Positions 55,862-64,000 of a stretch of DNA of 64,000 nt are shown piece after piece; the first letter of the stretch is position 1, and each line of letters begins with the position of its first letter. Below the pieces are notes generated by a model. It was not told the DNA's origin and searched no databases. It was given only the letters and a program-made list of their open reading frames with translations. The stretch lies in NCBI GenBank assembly GCA_005239165.1, contig RAPG01000003.1:186001-250000 (forward strand). The letters are read 5' to 3'. A program made the translations under genes and the position numbers. Source of the DNA: Allopusillimonas ginsengisoli. GTDB taxonomy: Bacteria > Pseudomonadota > Gammaproteobacteria > Burkholderiales > Burkholderiaceae_B.

Positions 55862-56918
55862 ATGTCATTGAAAAAATCCGGGTGCTTTGCGTGGACGACT
55901 CTGCGCTTGTGCGTGGTGTCATGGGTGAGATCATCAACGGGCAGCCTGACATGGAGGTGGTCGCGGTGGCGCCAGATCCGTTGGTGGCACGCGATCTTAT
56001 CAAGCAGCTCAATCCTGACGTCCTCACGCTAGACGTTGAAATGCCACGCATGGACGGGCTCGATTTTCTTGAGCGCCTGATGCGCTTGCGTCCTATGCCG
56101 GTGCTTATGGTGTCTTCGCTGACGGACCGGAATTCAGAGGTGACGCTCCGGGCGCTTGAGCTTGGGGCAGTCGACTTCGTTACCAAGCCTCGCCTCGGGC
56201 TGCGTGGTGGTCTTCTTGAGTATGCCGAGATTATCGCTGAAAAATACGCGCGGCAGCGCACTCGCGTCCTCGCTACCGCGCTCCTGCGGGTCGGGAACCA
56301 GCACGCCGGCTTACGCGCCCATTTTCCACTACCGAGAAATTGGTTCTGATTGGCGCGTCTACCGGCGGCACCGAGGCTATACGGCAAGTGCTAGAACCCA
56401 TGCCTGCCAACAGCCCGGCAATCATGATTACCCAGCACATGCCGGCGGGGTTTACCCGCTCGTTTGTGCAGCGCCTGGACAAGCTTTGTGCGGTTCACGT
56501 TCATGAGGCTGAAGACGGACAACGGGTATTGCCTGGTCATGTATACCTGGCTCCTGGCGGAGTGGCTCACATGAGGCTGGCACGAAGCGGCGCAAATTAT
56601 ATTGTCCGTCTGGAGCAAAGTGAACCTGTGAACCGCCATCGTCCCTCGGTAGATGTTCTGTTCAATTCAGCGGCGCAGGTGGCGGCAAACAATGCAGTGG
56701 GCGTACTGCTCACGGGCATGGGTAAAGACGGTGCACAAGGAATGCTAGCCATGAAGCAGGCAGGCGCCATAACGATTGCTCAGGATGAGGCCAGCAGCGT
56801 GGTGTTTGGCATGCCGCGCGAGGCCTTGCTTATTGGAGCAGCAGACAGGGGCGTGCCCTTGTCTGAAATCAGTGAACTTATTCTGGCGAGCGCAGGCTCG
56901 TACGGACATCGGGTCTAG
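55862..56918 (+). pseudogene. cheB: cheB, frameshifted protein-glutamate methylesterase gene
   Basis: CheB demethylates receptors. The ATG at 55862 has a perfect GGAGG 5 bases upstream, but its frame (MSLKKS) leaves homology at a run of six A (55871-55876). One added A would give MSLKKIRVL joined to an intact receiver domain ([17 protein letters not shown]). A second break is certain: at the five-A run 56240-56244 the receiver frame runs to a stop near 56349, while the methylesterase domain ([15 protein letters not shown]) continues in another frame. Adding one A there reads EKIRAAA, as expected. Two added bases give a 352-residue protein, normal for CheB. A TTG start at 55846 could avoid the first break. 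Sequencing error in homopolymers is possible. Confidence 0.85.
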
Positions 56919-56959
56919 TCCGTACAGGCCTGACGGTACATTAATCTGGAGAATTAGCA

Positions 56960-57349
56960 GTGGTACAGAAAACCATGAAAATCCTGGTGGTCGATGATTT
57001 TCCGACCATGCGACGCATCATAAAAAACTTGTTGAAAGATCTGGGCTTTGAAAATGTCGATGAGGCAGAAGACGGCGCAATGGGGCTGGAGAAGCTGCGT
57101 AACGGCAATTTCGAATTTGTGGTGTCTGACTGGAATATGCCCAACATGGATGGGCTGACTATGCTGCAGCATATACGTGCTGACGAGGCATTGTCTAAGT
57201 TGCCAGTCCTTATGGTTACCGCAGAGGCGAAGAAAGAAAATATCATTGCGGCTGCACAGGCCGGTGCCAACGGTTATGTGGTCAAGCCATTTACCGCTGC
57301 CACGCTCGAAGAAAAGCTGAACAAGATTTTCGAGAAGCTGGGAGGTTGA
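56960..57349 (+). CDS. cheY: Chemotaxis response regulator CheY
   Basis: A 129-residue single-domain receiver. The acidic pair is in [10 protein letters not shown], the phosphorylated Asp in [12 protein letters not shown], and the Lys in VKPF. It starts with GTG, 8 bases after GGAG. It diffuses to the motor switch and is dephosphorylated by CheZ, encoded next. Confidence 0.95.
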   Translation: MVQKTMKILVVDDFPTMRRIIKNLLKDLGFENVDEAEDGAMGLEKLRNGNFEFVVSDWNMPNMDGLTMLQHIRADEALSKLPVLMVTAEAKKENIIAAAQAGANGYVVKPFTAATLEEKLNKIFEKLGG

Positions 57350-57354
57350 CGGCA

Positions 57355-58026
57355 ATGGAACACACAGATGTCAGCAATGAAGATGTAAGCACGCTGGACG
57401 GGCAACCCGCCGGCCCGTCGTCGACGCCGCCGGAGCTTATACAGCGGATTGCCTCATTGACGCATATGCTGCGCGCCAGCATGCGTGACCTTGGCCTGGA
57501 TCATGCCATCAAGGAGGCGGCCCACGCCATTCCCGATGCCCGCGACCGGCTTCGCTATGTTGCCACCATGACAGAGCAGGCTGCCAACCGCGTTCTGAAC
57601 GCGGCAGAGCAGGCCCAGCCTATGCAAGAGGAAATGAAGCGGCAGGCGCTGGCACTAGATACGCGCTGGCAGGCCTGGTTTGATCATCCGGTGGAGCTTG
57701 ACTCAGCGCGAGAACTGGTGGATGCAACCCGAACATTTCTGGCTGAGGTGCCCAACCGCACACAAACTTCGCTGGACCTGCTTATGGATATCATCATGGC
57801 GCAAGACTTCCAGGATCTCACAGGGCAGGTAATTACCCGCATGCTTGGGGTGATCACGGCGATAGAGACCGAGCTGGTTCAGGTGCTCATTGATAACGTT
57901 TCGCATGAAAAGCGTGAAGAGGCGCACTCGCTTCTTAACGGCCCCGAAGTGAGCCCTGAGGGCAAGATAGATGTCGTGACCAGTCAGGATCAGGTTGATG
58001 ATTTGCTTGCCAGTTTGGGGTTCTGA
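57355..58026 (+). CDS. cheZ: CheY-P phosphatase CheZ
   Basis: A 223-residue helical protein with the catalytic region IIMAQDFQDLTGQVI (about residues 140-156) and the CheY-binding C-terminal helix QVDDLLASLGF. The ATG at 57355 follows GGAGG by 9 bases. It lies 5 bases after cheY. Confidence 0.93.
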   Translation: MEHTDVSNEDVSTLDGQPAGPSSTPPELIQRIASLTHMLRASMRDLGLDHAIKEAAHAIPDARDRLRYVATMTEQAANRVLNAAEQAQPMQEEMKRQALALDTRWQAWFDHPVELDSARELVDATRTFLAEVPNRTQTSLDLLMDIIMAQDFQDLTGQVITRMLGVITAIETELVQVLIDNVSHEKREEAHSLLNGPEVSPEGKIDVVTSQDQVDDLLASLGF

Positions 58027-58224
58027 AGCACTATTGCCGTTTACGCATGCCTGAAATAAGCATGTTTATAGGGTTAGCTCAGGCGATCGCCGCCGGCGGG
58101 GTTTTACTAGAATCCTGCAGGTAGCACTCTCGACAGAATTTCACTGCGACGGCATTTCCGGCAGTCCCTTCCGGTAGTGGCCTGCGCCATACGTCTTTAT
58201 GACCACCCTCAAAACTGGCAATGC

Positions 58225-59388
58225 ATGGCAGAGGATAGCGATCTCGAAAAAACGGAGCCTGCCTCACCCAGGCGCCTCGAAAAGGCGCGTGAAGAGGGGC
58301 AGGTTGCCCGGTCCCGCGAGCTCAACACCTTCTTGCTTTTATCGGCAGGTGTAGCCACGCTCTGGCTGGGAGGTGCGCGTCTTTACAAAGGCCTGAGCGA
58401 CATTATGCGCAATGGCCTCTGGTTCGATCCTCAGGTGGGTATGGATACGGCGTCCATGCTTGCAGTGGCTGCACAGTCGGCACACAACGCGTTATGGCTG
58501 TTGCTGCCACTGTTCGGCGTGCTCATCGTCACCGCAGTTGTTTCGTCGCTGCTACTTGGCGGTCTTTTGTTGTCGTTCAAAGCGTTAGAGCCTAAATTTG
58601 GCCGATTAAATCTTTTCAAGGGTGTGGCTCGCATGCTTTCCGCCCAGACACTGGTGGAACTGTTCAAAACACTTTCGAAAGCGACCGTGATCGGTGGCGT
58701 TGCCGTTATTGTGATTTCGCATTATCGGGATGAAATGATGGGGCTGATGTACGCGTCTGTGTCCGACGCCCTGACTTCAGGTATGGCTCTGGTCGCTCTG
58801 TGTTGTGCCTTTATTGCCGCAAGCCTGTTTCTGATCGTCGTCATTGATGTCCCCTGGCAGATGTTTAGTCACGGGAAAAAGCTGCGCATGTCGCGCGAAG
58901 ATGTCAGGCAGGAAAACAAAGAAAGTGAGGGCGACCCTCATGTCAAAGCCCGCATCCGTCAGCAGCAGCGTGCCATGGCCCGACGGCGCATGATGTCTGA
59001 GGTGCCCCGGGCTGACGTGATTGTGACTAATCCTACTCATTATGCCGTTGCTTTGTCTTACCGTGAAGACGCCCAAGGTGCTGCACCCAAGGTTGTCGCC
59101 AAAGGCTCAGGGCTGGTTGCCGCCCGTGTGCGGCAGTTGGGCCAGGAGCACGGTGTGCCTATGCTTAGTGCTCCGCCTTTGGCCCGCGCGCTTTATCACA
59201 ACGTGGAACTTGGGCATGAGATTCCAGCCGCGCTTTATGCAGCCGTAGCCGAAGTGCTGGCCTGGGTGTTTCAGCTGCGAGGCTGGCGAGGCGGCACAGG
59301 CCCCGAGCCGCGCCAGCCTTCAAACCTCGCCATACCGCCGGGGCTTGACCCTGATGAAAACAAGAACATGACACAACACGCACCATGA
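58225..59388 (+). CDS. flhB: Flagellar type III export protein FlhB
   Basis: A 387-residue export-gate component. An N-terminal segment (EDSDLEKTEPASPRRLEKAREEGQ) and four helices (about 33-215) precede a cytosolic domain with the autocleavage site NPTH (TNPTHYAVAL, around residue 270). The ATG at 58225 is preferred to the open frame at 58177. It switches export from rod/hook to filament substrates. Confidence 0.95.
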   Translation: MAEDSDLEKTEPASPRRLEKAREEGQVARSRELNTFLLLSAGVATLWLGGARLYKGLSDIMRNGLWFDPQVGMDTASMLAVAAQSAHNALWLLLPLFGVLIVTAVVSSLLLGGLLLSFKALEPKFGRLNLFKGVARMLSAQTLVELFKTLSKATVIGGVAVIVISHYRDEMMGLMYASVSDALTSGMALVALCCAFIAASLFLIVVIDVPWQMFSHGKKLRMSREDVRQENKESEGDPHVKARIRQQQRAMARRRMMSEVPRADVIVTNPTHYAVALSYREDAQGAAPKVVAKGSGLVAARVRQLGQEHGVPMLSAPPLARALYHNVELGHEIPAALYAAVAEVLAWVFQLRGWRGGTGPEPRQPSNLAIPPGLDPDENKNMTQHAP

Positions 59389-61499
59389 ACGCATTTTTCA
59401 CTCTGCTCAAAGATAATGGTGCTGCGCACGCTCGGCTGATGGCCGGGCCTGTGCTTATCCTCATGGTGCTGGCCATGATGATTCTGCCTTTGCCTCCTTT
59501 CATTCTGGATCTGCTGTTCACCTTCAATATCTCGTTGTCGGTCATGATTCTGCTGGTGGCCATGTTCACGAAGAAGCCACTGGACTTTGCCGCGTTTCCG
59601 GCTGTGCTGCTGTTTGCCACGCTGCTTCGCCTGGCGCTGAACGTTGCGTCGACGCGGGTCGTGCTACTGCATGGGCACAAGGGGCCCGATGCCGCCGGCC
59701 AGGTGATAGAAGCCTTTGGTCATTTTCTTGTGGGCGGGAACTTCGCTGTCGGCATAGTGGTGTTCGTCATTCTGGTCATCATCAACTTTGTGGTGATTAC
59801 CAAGGGTGCCGGCCGTATTGCCGAAGTTGGCGCGCGCTTCACGCTCGATGCCATGCCCGGCAAGCAAATGGCGATTGACGCTGATCTGAATGCCGGCCTG
59901 GTCGGTGAAGACGAGGCCAGGCGGCGGCGTAATGAAGTAGGGCAGGAAGCCGAGTTTTACGGCTCCATGGATGGTGCCAGCAAGTTCGTTCGTGGCGATG
60001 CGATCGCCGGGCTGCTGATCATGATCATCAACGTTATCGGCGGTCTGGTCATTGGTGTCGGACAGCATGGCCTGGGCTTTGGCGAGTCGGCGCGTGTCTA
60101 TACCCTGCTGACAATTGGTGACGGTCTGGTTGCGCAGATCCCTGCCTTGGTGATATCGACAGCGGCAGGTGTGGTCGTGTCAAGAGTAGCCACAGATCAA
60201 GACGTTGGCCAGCAAATGGCCAGTCAGCTTTTTGCCAACCCCAACGTAATGTTTATTACTGCCGGCATCATGGCTGCCATGGGGCTGATTCCAAATATGC
60301 CACATCTGGCGTTTCTGCTTCTTGCGAGCATTATGGCCAGTGCTGGTTGGGTATTGCGCCGAAGGCTGGCGGCAGAGAAGTTGTCACGTGCAGCCGAACC
60401 GCTCCAGGCACAGGCCGCCGTAGACGCTGCAGCCGCAGAAGCGAGCTGGGATGACGTGGCGCCGGTTGATCCGCTTGGACTTGAAGTGGGATACAGACTG
60501 ATTTCACTGGTGGACCATGCCCAGGATGGCGAGTTGCTGCATCGGATCCGCAGTCTGCGCAAGAAGTTTGCCCACGATGTGGGGTTTCTGCCACCTGTAG
60601 TGCATATTCGGGATAACCTCGAGCTCAAGCCCAATGACTACCGTATCTTGCTGTCAGGGGTTGAGGTCGGACGCGGTGTGGCGACGCCGGGACGATGGCT
60701 GGCGATTGATCCGGGGGGGGTGACGATGCCCCTGCCAGGAGCGGCGACAACTGATCCTGCGTTTGGTCTTCCCGCTGTCTGGATCGACATGTCGCTGCGT
60801 GAGCAGGCTCAGGTGGCGGGCTATACCGTAGTCGACGCCAGTACGGTGATAGCGACACACCTTAATCATCTTATGCACCGGCATGCGTCTGACCTGCTCG
60901 GTCGCCAGGAAGTGCAGCAATTGCTTGCCCACCTTGGTCGTGAGGTACCTGCGCTGGTAGAGGATTTTGTGCCTAAAACGATAGGCGTGACACCGCTGCA
61001 TAAGCTGCTCAGGGGCTTGTTGCTGGAAGAGGTCCCCATACGCGATATGCGCAGCATTGTAGACACGGTGGCAGAGCACGCTCCACGCCTCGCGGCACAT
61101 GGCGCAGAGGGCGCCGGCCCCGATGCAGGCGAGTTGCTGGCCGCCACGCGTGTTGCTCTGGGACGCGCCATCACGCAAAAATGGTATCCGGGAGAGAGTG
61201 AGTTGCGGGTGATAGGCCTGGATGCAAGGCTGGAAAGAGTATTGAGTCAGGCACTCTCGACCAGTGGTGCAATTGAGCCTGGGCTGGCTGACAACCTGCT
61301 CAACGATACCCAGCGCGCCATCGCAACACAGGACGAAAATGGTGATCCCGCCGTGCTTGTCACACCGCCCTCGCTGCGGGCACCTCTGGCGCGATTTCTG
61401 CGGCATCATTTTCCGATGCTGGGTGTACTGTCGACGGCAGAAATTCCTGAAGACCGCATTCTGCGTGTGACTACCCATATCGGAGAGCCTGGGGCATGA
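59385..61499 (+). CDS. flhA: Flagellar type III export protein FlhA
   Basis: A 704-residue export-gate protein with eight N-terminal helices (about residues 20-325) and a large cytosolic domain (about 360-700). The conserved FHIPEP-type region is GAGRIAEVGARFTLDAMPGKQMAIDADLNAG. It overlaps flhB and flhF by 4 bases each. Confidence 0.95.
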   Translation: MNAFFTLLKDNGAAHARLMAGPVLILMVLAMMILPLPPFILDLLFTFNISLSVMILLVAMFTKKPLDFAAFPAVLLFATLLRLALNVASTRVVLLHGHKGPDAAGQVIEAFGHFLVGGNFAVGIVVFVILVIINFVVITKGAGRIAEVGARFTLDAMPGKQMAIDADLNAGLVGEDEARRRRNEVGQEAEFYGSMDGASKFVRGDAIAGLLIMIINVIGGLVIGVGQHGLGFGESARVYTLLTIGDGLVAQIPALVISTAAGVVVSRVATDQDVGQQMASQLFANPNVMFITAGIMAAMGLIPNMPHLAFLLLASIMASAGWVLRRRLAAEKLSRAAEPLQAQAAVDAAAAEASWDDVAPVDPLGLEVGYRLISLVDHAQDGELLHRIRSLRKKFAHDVGFLPPVVHIRDNLELKPNDYRILLSGVEVGRGVATPGRWLAIDPGGVTMPLPGAATTDPAFGLPAVWIDMSLREQAQVAGYTVVDASTVIATHLNHLMHRHASDLLGRQEVQQLLAHLGREVPALVEDFVPKTIGVTPLHKLLRGLLLEEVPIRDMRSIVDTVAEHAPRLAAHGAEGAGPDAGELLAATRVALGRAITQKWYPGESELRVIGLDARLERVLSQALSTSGAIEPGLADNLLNDTQRAIATQDENGDPAVLVTPPSLRAPLARFLRHHFPMLGVLSTAEIPEDRILRVTTHIGEPGA

Positions 61500-63778
61500 A
61501 TGTAAGCCGTTTTGTTGGCAGTACTAATCGTGAGGCATTGCGGCAAGTTCGCATGGCGCTTGGGTCCGATGCCTTGATTCTTTCTAATCGGCGCGTCAAT
61601 GGTGGTGTCGAAATCGTGGCAGCTGACCCCACCTGGGCGCCCGACGTAGCGGAAAACGAAGAAGCGGGGCAAGATGCCAGCGTGTTATCGACACTGGGTG
61701 AGATGCGGGACGCGCTGGAAACCCGTATGGAAGCGCTTATGTGGGGCAGTCAGCTCAGTGAGACTCCCATTATGGCTAGTCTGTTTCAGACGCTCTTGAG
61801 TTGCGGGCTGAGCACGACACTGGTACACGCCATGCTAAAGCGTCTGCCTGCCGGGCTTACTGAGAATAGCGCGTTGCTGTGGGCACGCGATCAGCTGGTG
61901 GCCCATCTTCCACACGTCGACAGCGACAATGAATTTCTGACACCAGGAGCGCTGATTGCACTGGTCGGGCCGACCGGCGTCGGCAAGACAACGACAATTG
62001 CAAAATTGGCTGCCCGTTGTGTGCAACGAAATGGACCTGAAGGTCTGGTGTTGGTCACCACCGATACGTGGCGCATTGGTGCACATGAGCAACTGATGCT
62101 ATATGGAAAAATGCTGGGTGTCCCTGTGCATGTTGCGCGTGACGATGTTGAACTCAATCACATTATTAATAGCCTTGGGCCCGCGCAGATGCTGCTTGTC
62201 GACAACGTGGGAGTAAGCCAGCGTGACCGCCGTATCAGCGCACAGGCAGCCCTCCTGGCGGCGGCTTCCCGTCCTGTTCAGCGTCTGCTGGTGCTTAATG
62301 CAGCGTCTCATGGTGACACGCTGGATGACGTGGCCCTGGCCTATTCAAGCGATGGTGGGCCGCCGCTGCAGGGGTGTGTGGTGACAAAGGTGGACGAGGC
62401 GATTCGGCTTGGCGCGGTGCTCGATACGGCCATCCGGTATAAGCTGCCAATACGTTATGTTTCGGTCGGTCAGCGCGTGCCCGAAGAGCTTACATGTCCG
62501 ACAGCCACCCTCCTCGTGGACCAGGCACTCGCTCCGCGCAGGAATGCGCCCGCCTTGTATGTGCCGTCAGAAGCAGATCTCGCTGCGCTGCTGAAGTTAG
62601 GAAAAAATCTTGATGCGCGAGAGACTCGCAGTCAGTCTGGTCATACGCCACGTGTGTTGTCATGTCTGCTGGCTGTGGCGGGCACGCAATCAGGCAAGGC
62701 TGCATTAACGTGTGAAGAGGTAGACGCTGCAGGCCGCTGCATCGCCGAGACGCCTGCGCTGGCTGTCGCCTACGATGCCTGGCGCCATCGCGCGGGCGGA
62801 AAGGCTGCAGCCGATGAACAGGATGGCTGTGTGTATTCGCAAAATGCCGTTTACTTGACGCATATGGCGCAGCAACATTCGGTTTTAGCTGCGCATTTGC
62901 AGGTTAAGCTGCCAGCGTCGCGGCAAACGGCAGGGCAGATGGGTGCGGTGCTGCTTTTCAGCCAGGACGGGCAGGCAATCGCATCTCCATTGCAGTATTT
63001 GCGTCGGGGCGAGGGATGGCAATCTTCATGTGGGGCAGCTTCGGCCCGGGCGCTTTCATCGACACAGACGGTGCTACATCAGGCAAAGTGGCTGGCTTGC
63101 CAGACCGAGGTGCCGGAAACTATTCATTATGTCTCTGGTTTCCGTCAAATTCTCGTGCGGAGTCTGGATGAACGCGACCAGCTCTGGATAAGCGCTGCTG
63201 CATCCACTACAGCAGTATCAGTTGACGATGAGATGACAACGGTCCGTGCGGTGGCCAGTATGATCGATTATCGCCCTGTCACGCTTTCTGACGGTATGGT
63301 ACTCGATGCCAGAGTATCTGATAACACGAGCGCGGCAGCGCAACCCTGGGTTGGTGAGCAATTGGTCTGGCTCAAGGCGCGCGGTCAGACTCCGCTGGCG
63401 GCACGACTGCTGGTACTGCGCTTCGCTGACAGATCGCATCATGGCGTTAGTAAAACGCTCTATGGAATCATCAGTCCGCGATTTTCTTCGTCAGACCAGG
63501 CGTATGCCGCCCGTTGCCTGTTGCTTGGACACAAGGGTGGGTCAGCCATGCGCTACGCGGCGCGTATGTGGTCTTTGCTCAGCAACGGCGGGGTCGGCGA
63601 TCTTGCTATCGCGTCGCAATCTGTGCAGCTCGGGCTTGCGGCCTGGCAATTGTCAGGCATGTCTGATACGGCACCAATCAGACGCGTGGCAGGCCTGCTT
63701 GCAGGGCTCAAGACTGAGGCTGACCTGCCATCAGTTTTGCTCAAGCTTTTTGCACTAAAAGAAGCCTTGCAGAATTAG
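61496..63778 (+). CDS. flhF: Flagellar GTPase FlhF with long C-terminal extension
   Basis: A 760-residue SRP-type GTPase. The N-terminal basic/N domain is followed by the G domain (residues about 145-345): P-loop GPTGVGKT (158-165), TTDTWRIGAHEQL, the G3 motif DNVG (236-239) where FlhF usually has DTVG/DTAG, and TKVD. About 400 residues beyond the GTPase core have no recognised domain; typical FlhF is 400-500 residues in all. FlhF usually sets flagellum position and number. It overlaps flhA by 4 bases. Confidence 0.9.
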   Translation: MNVSRFVGSTNREALRQVRMALGSDALILSNRRVNGGVEIVAADPTWAPDVAENEEAGQDASVLSTLGEMRDALETRMEALMWGSQLSETPIMASLFQTLLSCGLSTTLVHAMLKRLPAGLTENSALLWARDQLVAHLPHVDSDNEFLTPGALIALVGPTGVGKTTTIAKLAARCVQRNGPEGLVLVTTDTWRIGAHEQLMLYGKMLGVPVHVARDDVELNHIINSLGPAQMLLVDNVGVSQRDRRISAQAALLAAASRPVQRLLVLNAASHGDTLDDVALAYSSDGGPPLQGCVVTKVDEAIRLGAVLDTAIRYKLPIRYVSVGQRVPEELTCPTATLLVDQALAPRRNAPALYVPSEADLAALLKLGKNLDARETRSQSGHTPRVLSCLLAVAGTQSGKAALTCEEVDAAGRCIAETPALAVAYDAWRHRAGGKAAADEQDGCVYSQNAVYLTHMAQQHSVLAAHLQVKLPASRQTAGQMGAVLLFSQDGQAIASPLQYLRRGEGWQSSCGAASARALSSTQTVLHQAKWLACQTEVPETIHYVSGFRQILVRSLDERDQLWISAAASTTAVSVDDEMTTVRAVASMIDYRPVTLSDGMVLDARVSDNTSAAAQPWVGEQLVWLKARGQTPLAARLLVLRFADRSHHGVSKTLYGIISPRFSSSDQAYAARCLLLGHKGGSAMRYAARMWSLLSNGGVGDLAIASQSVQLGLAAWQLSGMSDTAPIRRVAGLLAGLKTEADLPSVLLKLFALKEALQN

Positions 63779-63832
63779 TCTGCGCCAGACTTAAAGGCAG
63801 AGGATCAGGCGAAAAGCTGTGGTGTGCAGGCT

Positions 63833-64000
63833 TTAGCCTGCCCGAATGCGCGCACGTGTCGGCTGCAGGCGTGGCGTATTGCGCCCCGTCCCGTCATAAA
63901 GCTCGCCATAACCTGCCAGTTTCCCGAGTTCATTGAGCGTTTGCCGATTATGCCTGACGAAAGCGTCAAGCATGATGCCGTTGGCTGTGTTGAGTTCAAA
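63833..64000 (-). CDS. flgN: FlgN-type flagellar chaperone, partial (3' end)
   Basis: The last 55 codons of a minus-strand gene that begins beyond the window. The residues NGIMLDAFVRHN and LNELGKLAGYGELYD, followed by a basic tail to the stop, match the C terminus of FlgN, the export chaperone of hook-associated proteins FlgK and FlgL. It is convergent with flhF. In Alcaligenaceae flgN is normally followed upstream by flgM and flgA. Confidence 0.8.
   Translation of the reverse strand, partial: FELNTANGIMLDAFVRHNRQTLNELGKLAGYGELYDGTGRNTPRLQPTRARIRAG

Noticed and set aside
55846..56349. cheB receiver part read as a stand-alone 167-residue gene from TTG 55846
   Set aside because: It has a poor ribosome site, while the ATG at 55862 has a perfect one, and it ends in a non-homologous tail after the A-run. 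Reading one broken cheB explains both pieces better, although the TTG start cannot be excluded.
63826..63841. GCAGGC/GCCTGC palindrome between flhF and flgN
   Set aside because: It has a 6-bp stem without a T-run and overlaps the flgN stop region, so it is too weak for a terminator call.
1..64000. Search for prophage, insertion sequences, integrons, CRISPR arrays and toxin-antitoxin pairs
   Set aside because: No transposase, integrase, terminal repeats or spaced direct repeats were found. The lone ribbon-helix-helix gene at 34574-34762 has no toxin neighbour.

Overview
The window looks like a chromosomal segment of a betaproteobacterium of the Alcaligenaceae (the Bordetella / Achromobacter / Alcaligenes / Advenella / Pusillimonas group). 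The main evidence is the order flhDC-motAB-cheA-cheW-MCP-cheR-cheB-cheY-cheZ-flhB-flhA-flhF followed by a convergent flgN, and the norR-norA-norB arrangement known from Ralstonia. No phage, insertion sequence, integrase or CRISPR array was seen, so this is core-like sequence with several metabolic and signalling islands. The genus assignment is inference.

Layout. 1-4.6 kb holds small housekeeping genes: MAPEG, RidA, an AI-2E family permease, the manganese exporter mntP behind a yybP-ykoY riboswitch, a DUF4870 protein, tRNA-Asn with its own promoter and terminator, and a ferritin-like protein. 4.7-9.8 kb is a tripartite drug efflux operon (MarR regulator, outer-membrane factor, EmrA, EmrB) with palindromic candidate operators. 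10-16.4 kb has an EamA exporter overlapping a patatin gene tail to tail, a LysR/YeiH divergent pair, SirB2, and a persulfide-dioxygenase-like hydrolase.

16.7-24.2 kb is the most unusual region. Five tightly packed genes encode a TPR/outer-membrane barrel protein resembling Slam translocators, a FecR-domain protein with a C-terminal barrel-like domain, a CHASE2 adenylate cyclase, an MscS-type channel with a cyclic-nucleotide-binding domain, and a CpdA-type phosphodiesterase. Together they read as a complete envelope-sensing cAMP circuit: sensor, synthesis, effector channel and degradation.

24.4-29.4 kb is nitric oxide detoxification: NorR, three NorR boxes, a sigma-54 promoter, the NO-binding di-iron protein NorA and quinol-type NorB. 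29.5-32.2 kb is a CadR-type regulator with a divergent heavy-metal P-type ATPase behind an operator with a stretched promoter spacer. A SulP permease, a small ribbon-helix-helix protein, a lipoate-ligase-like protein and a TM2 protein follow. 36.3-46.7 kb is a full glycerol regulon: glpR-glpK divergent from glpSTPQUV (ABC glycerol importer), then glpD.

46.9-64 kb starts with an NlpC/P60 lipoprotein and continues with the flagellar/chemotaxis master locus. Within it cheB is broken by one, probably two, single-base losses in A-runs. The 3' part of flgN lies at the right edge on the minus strand.
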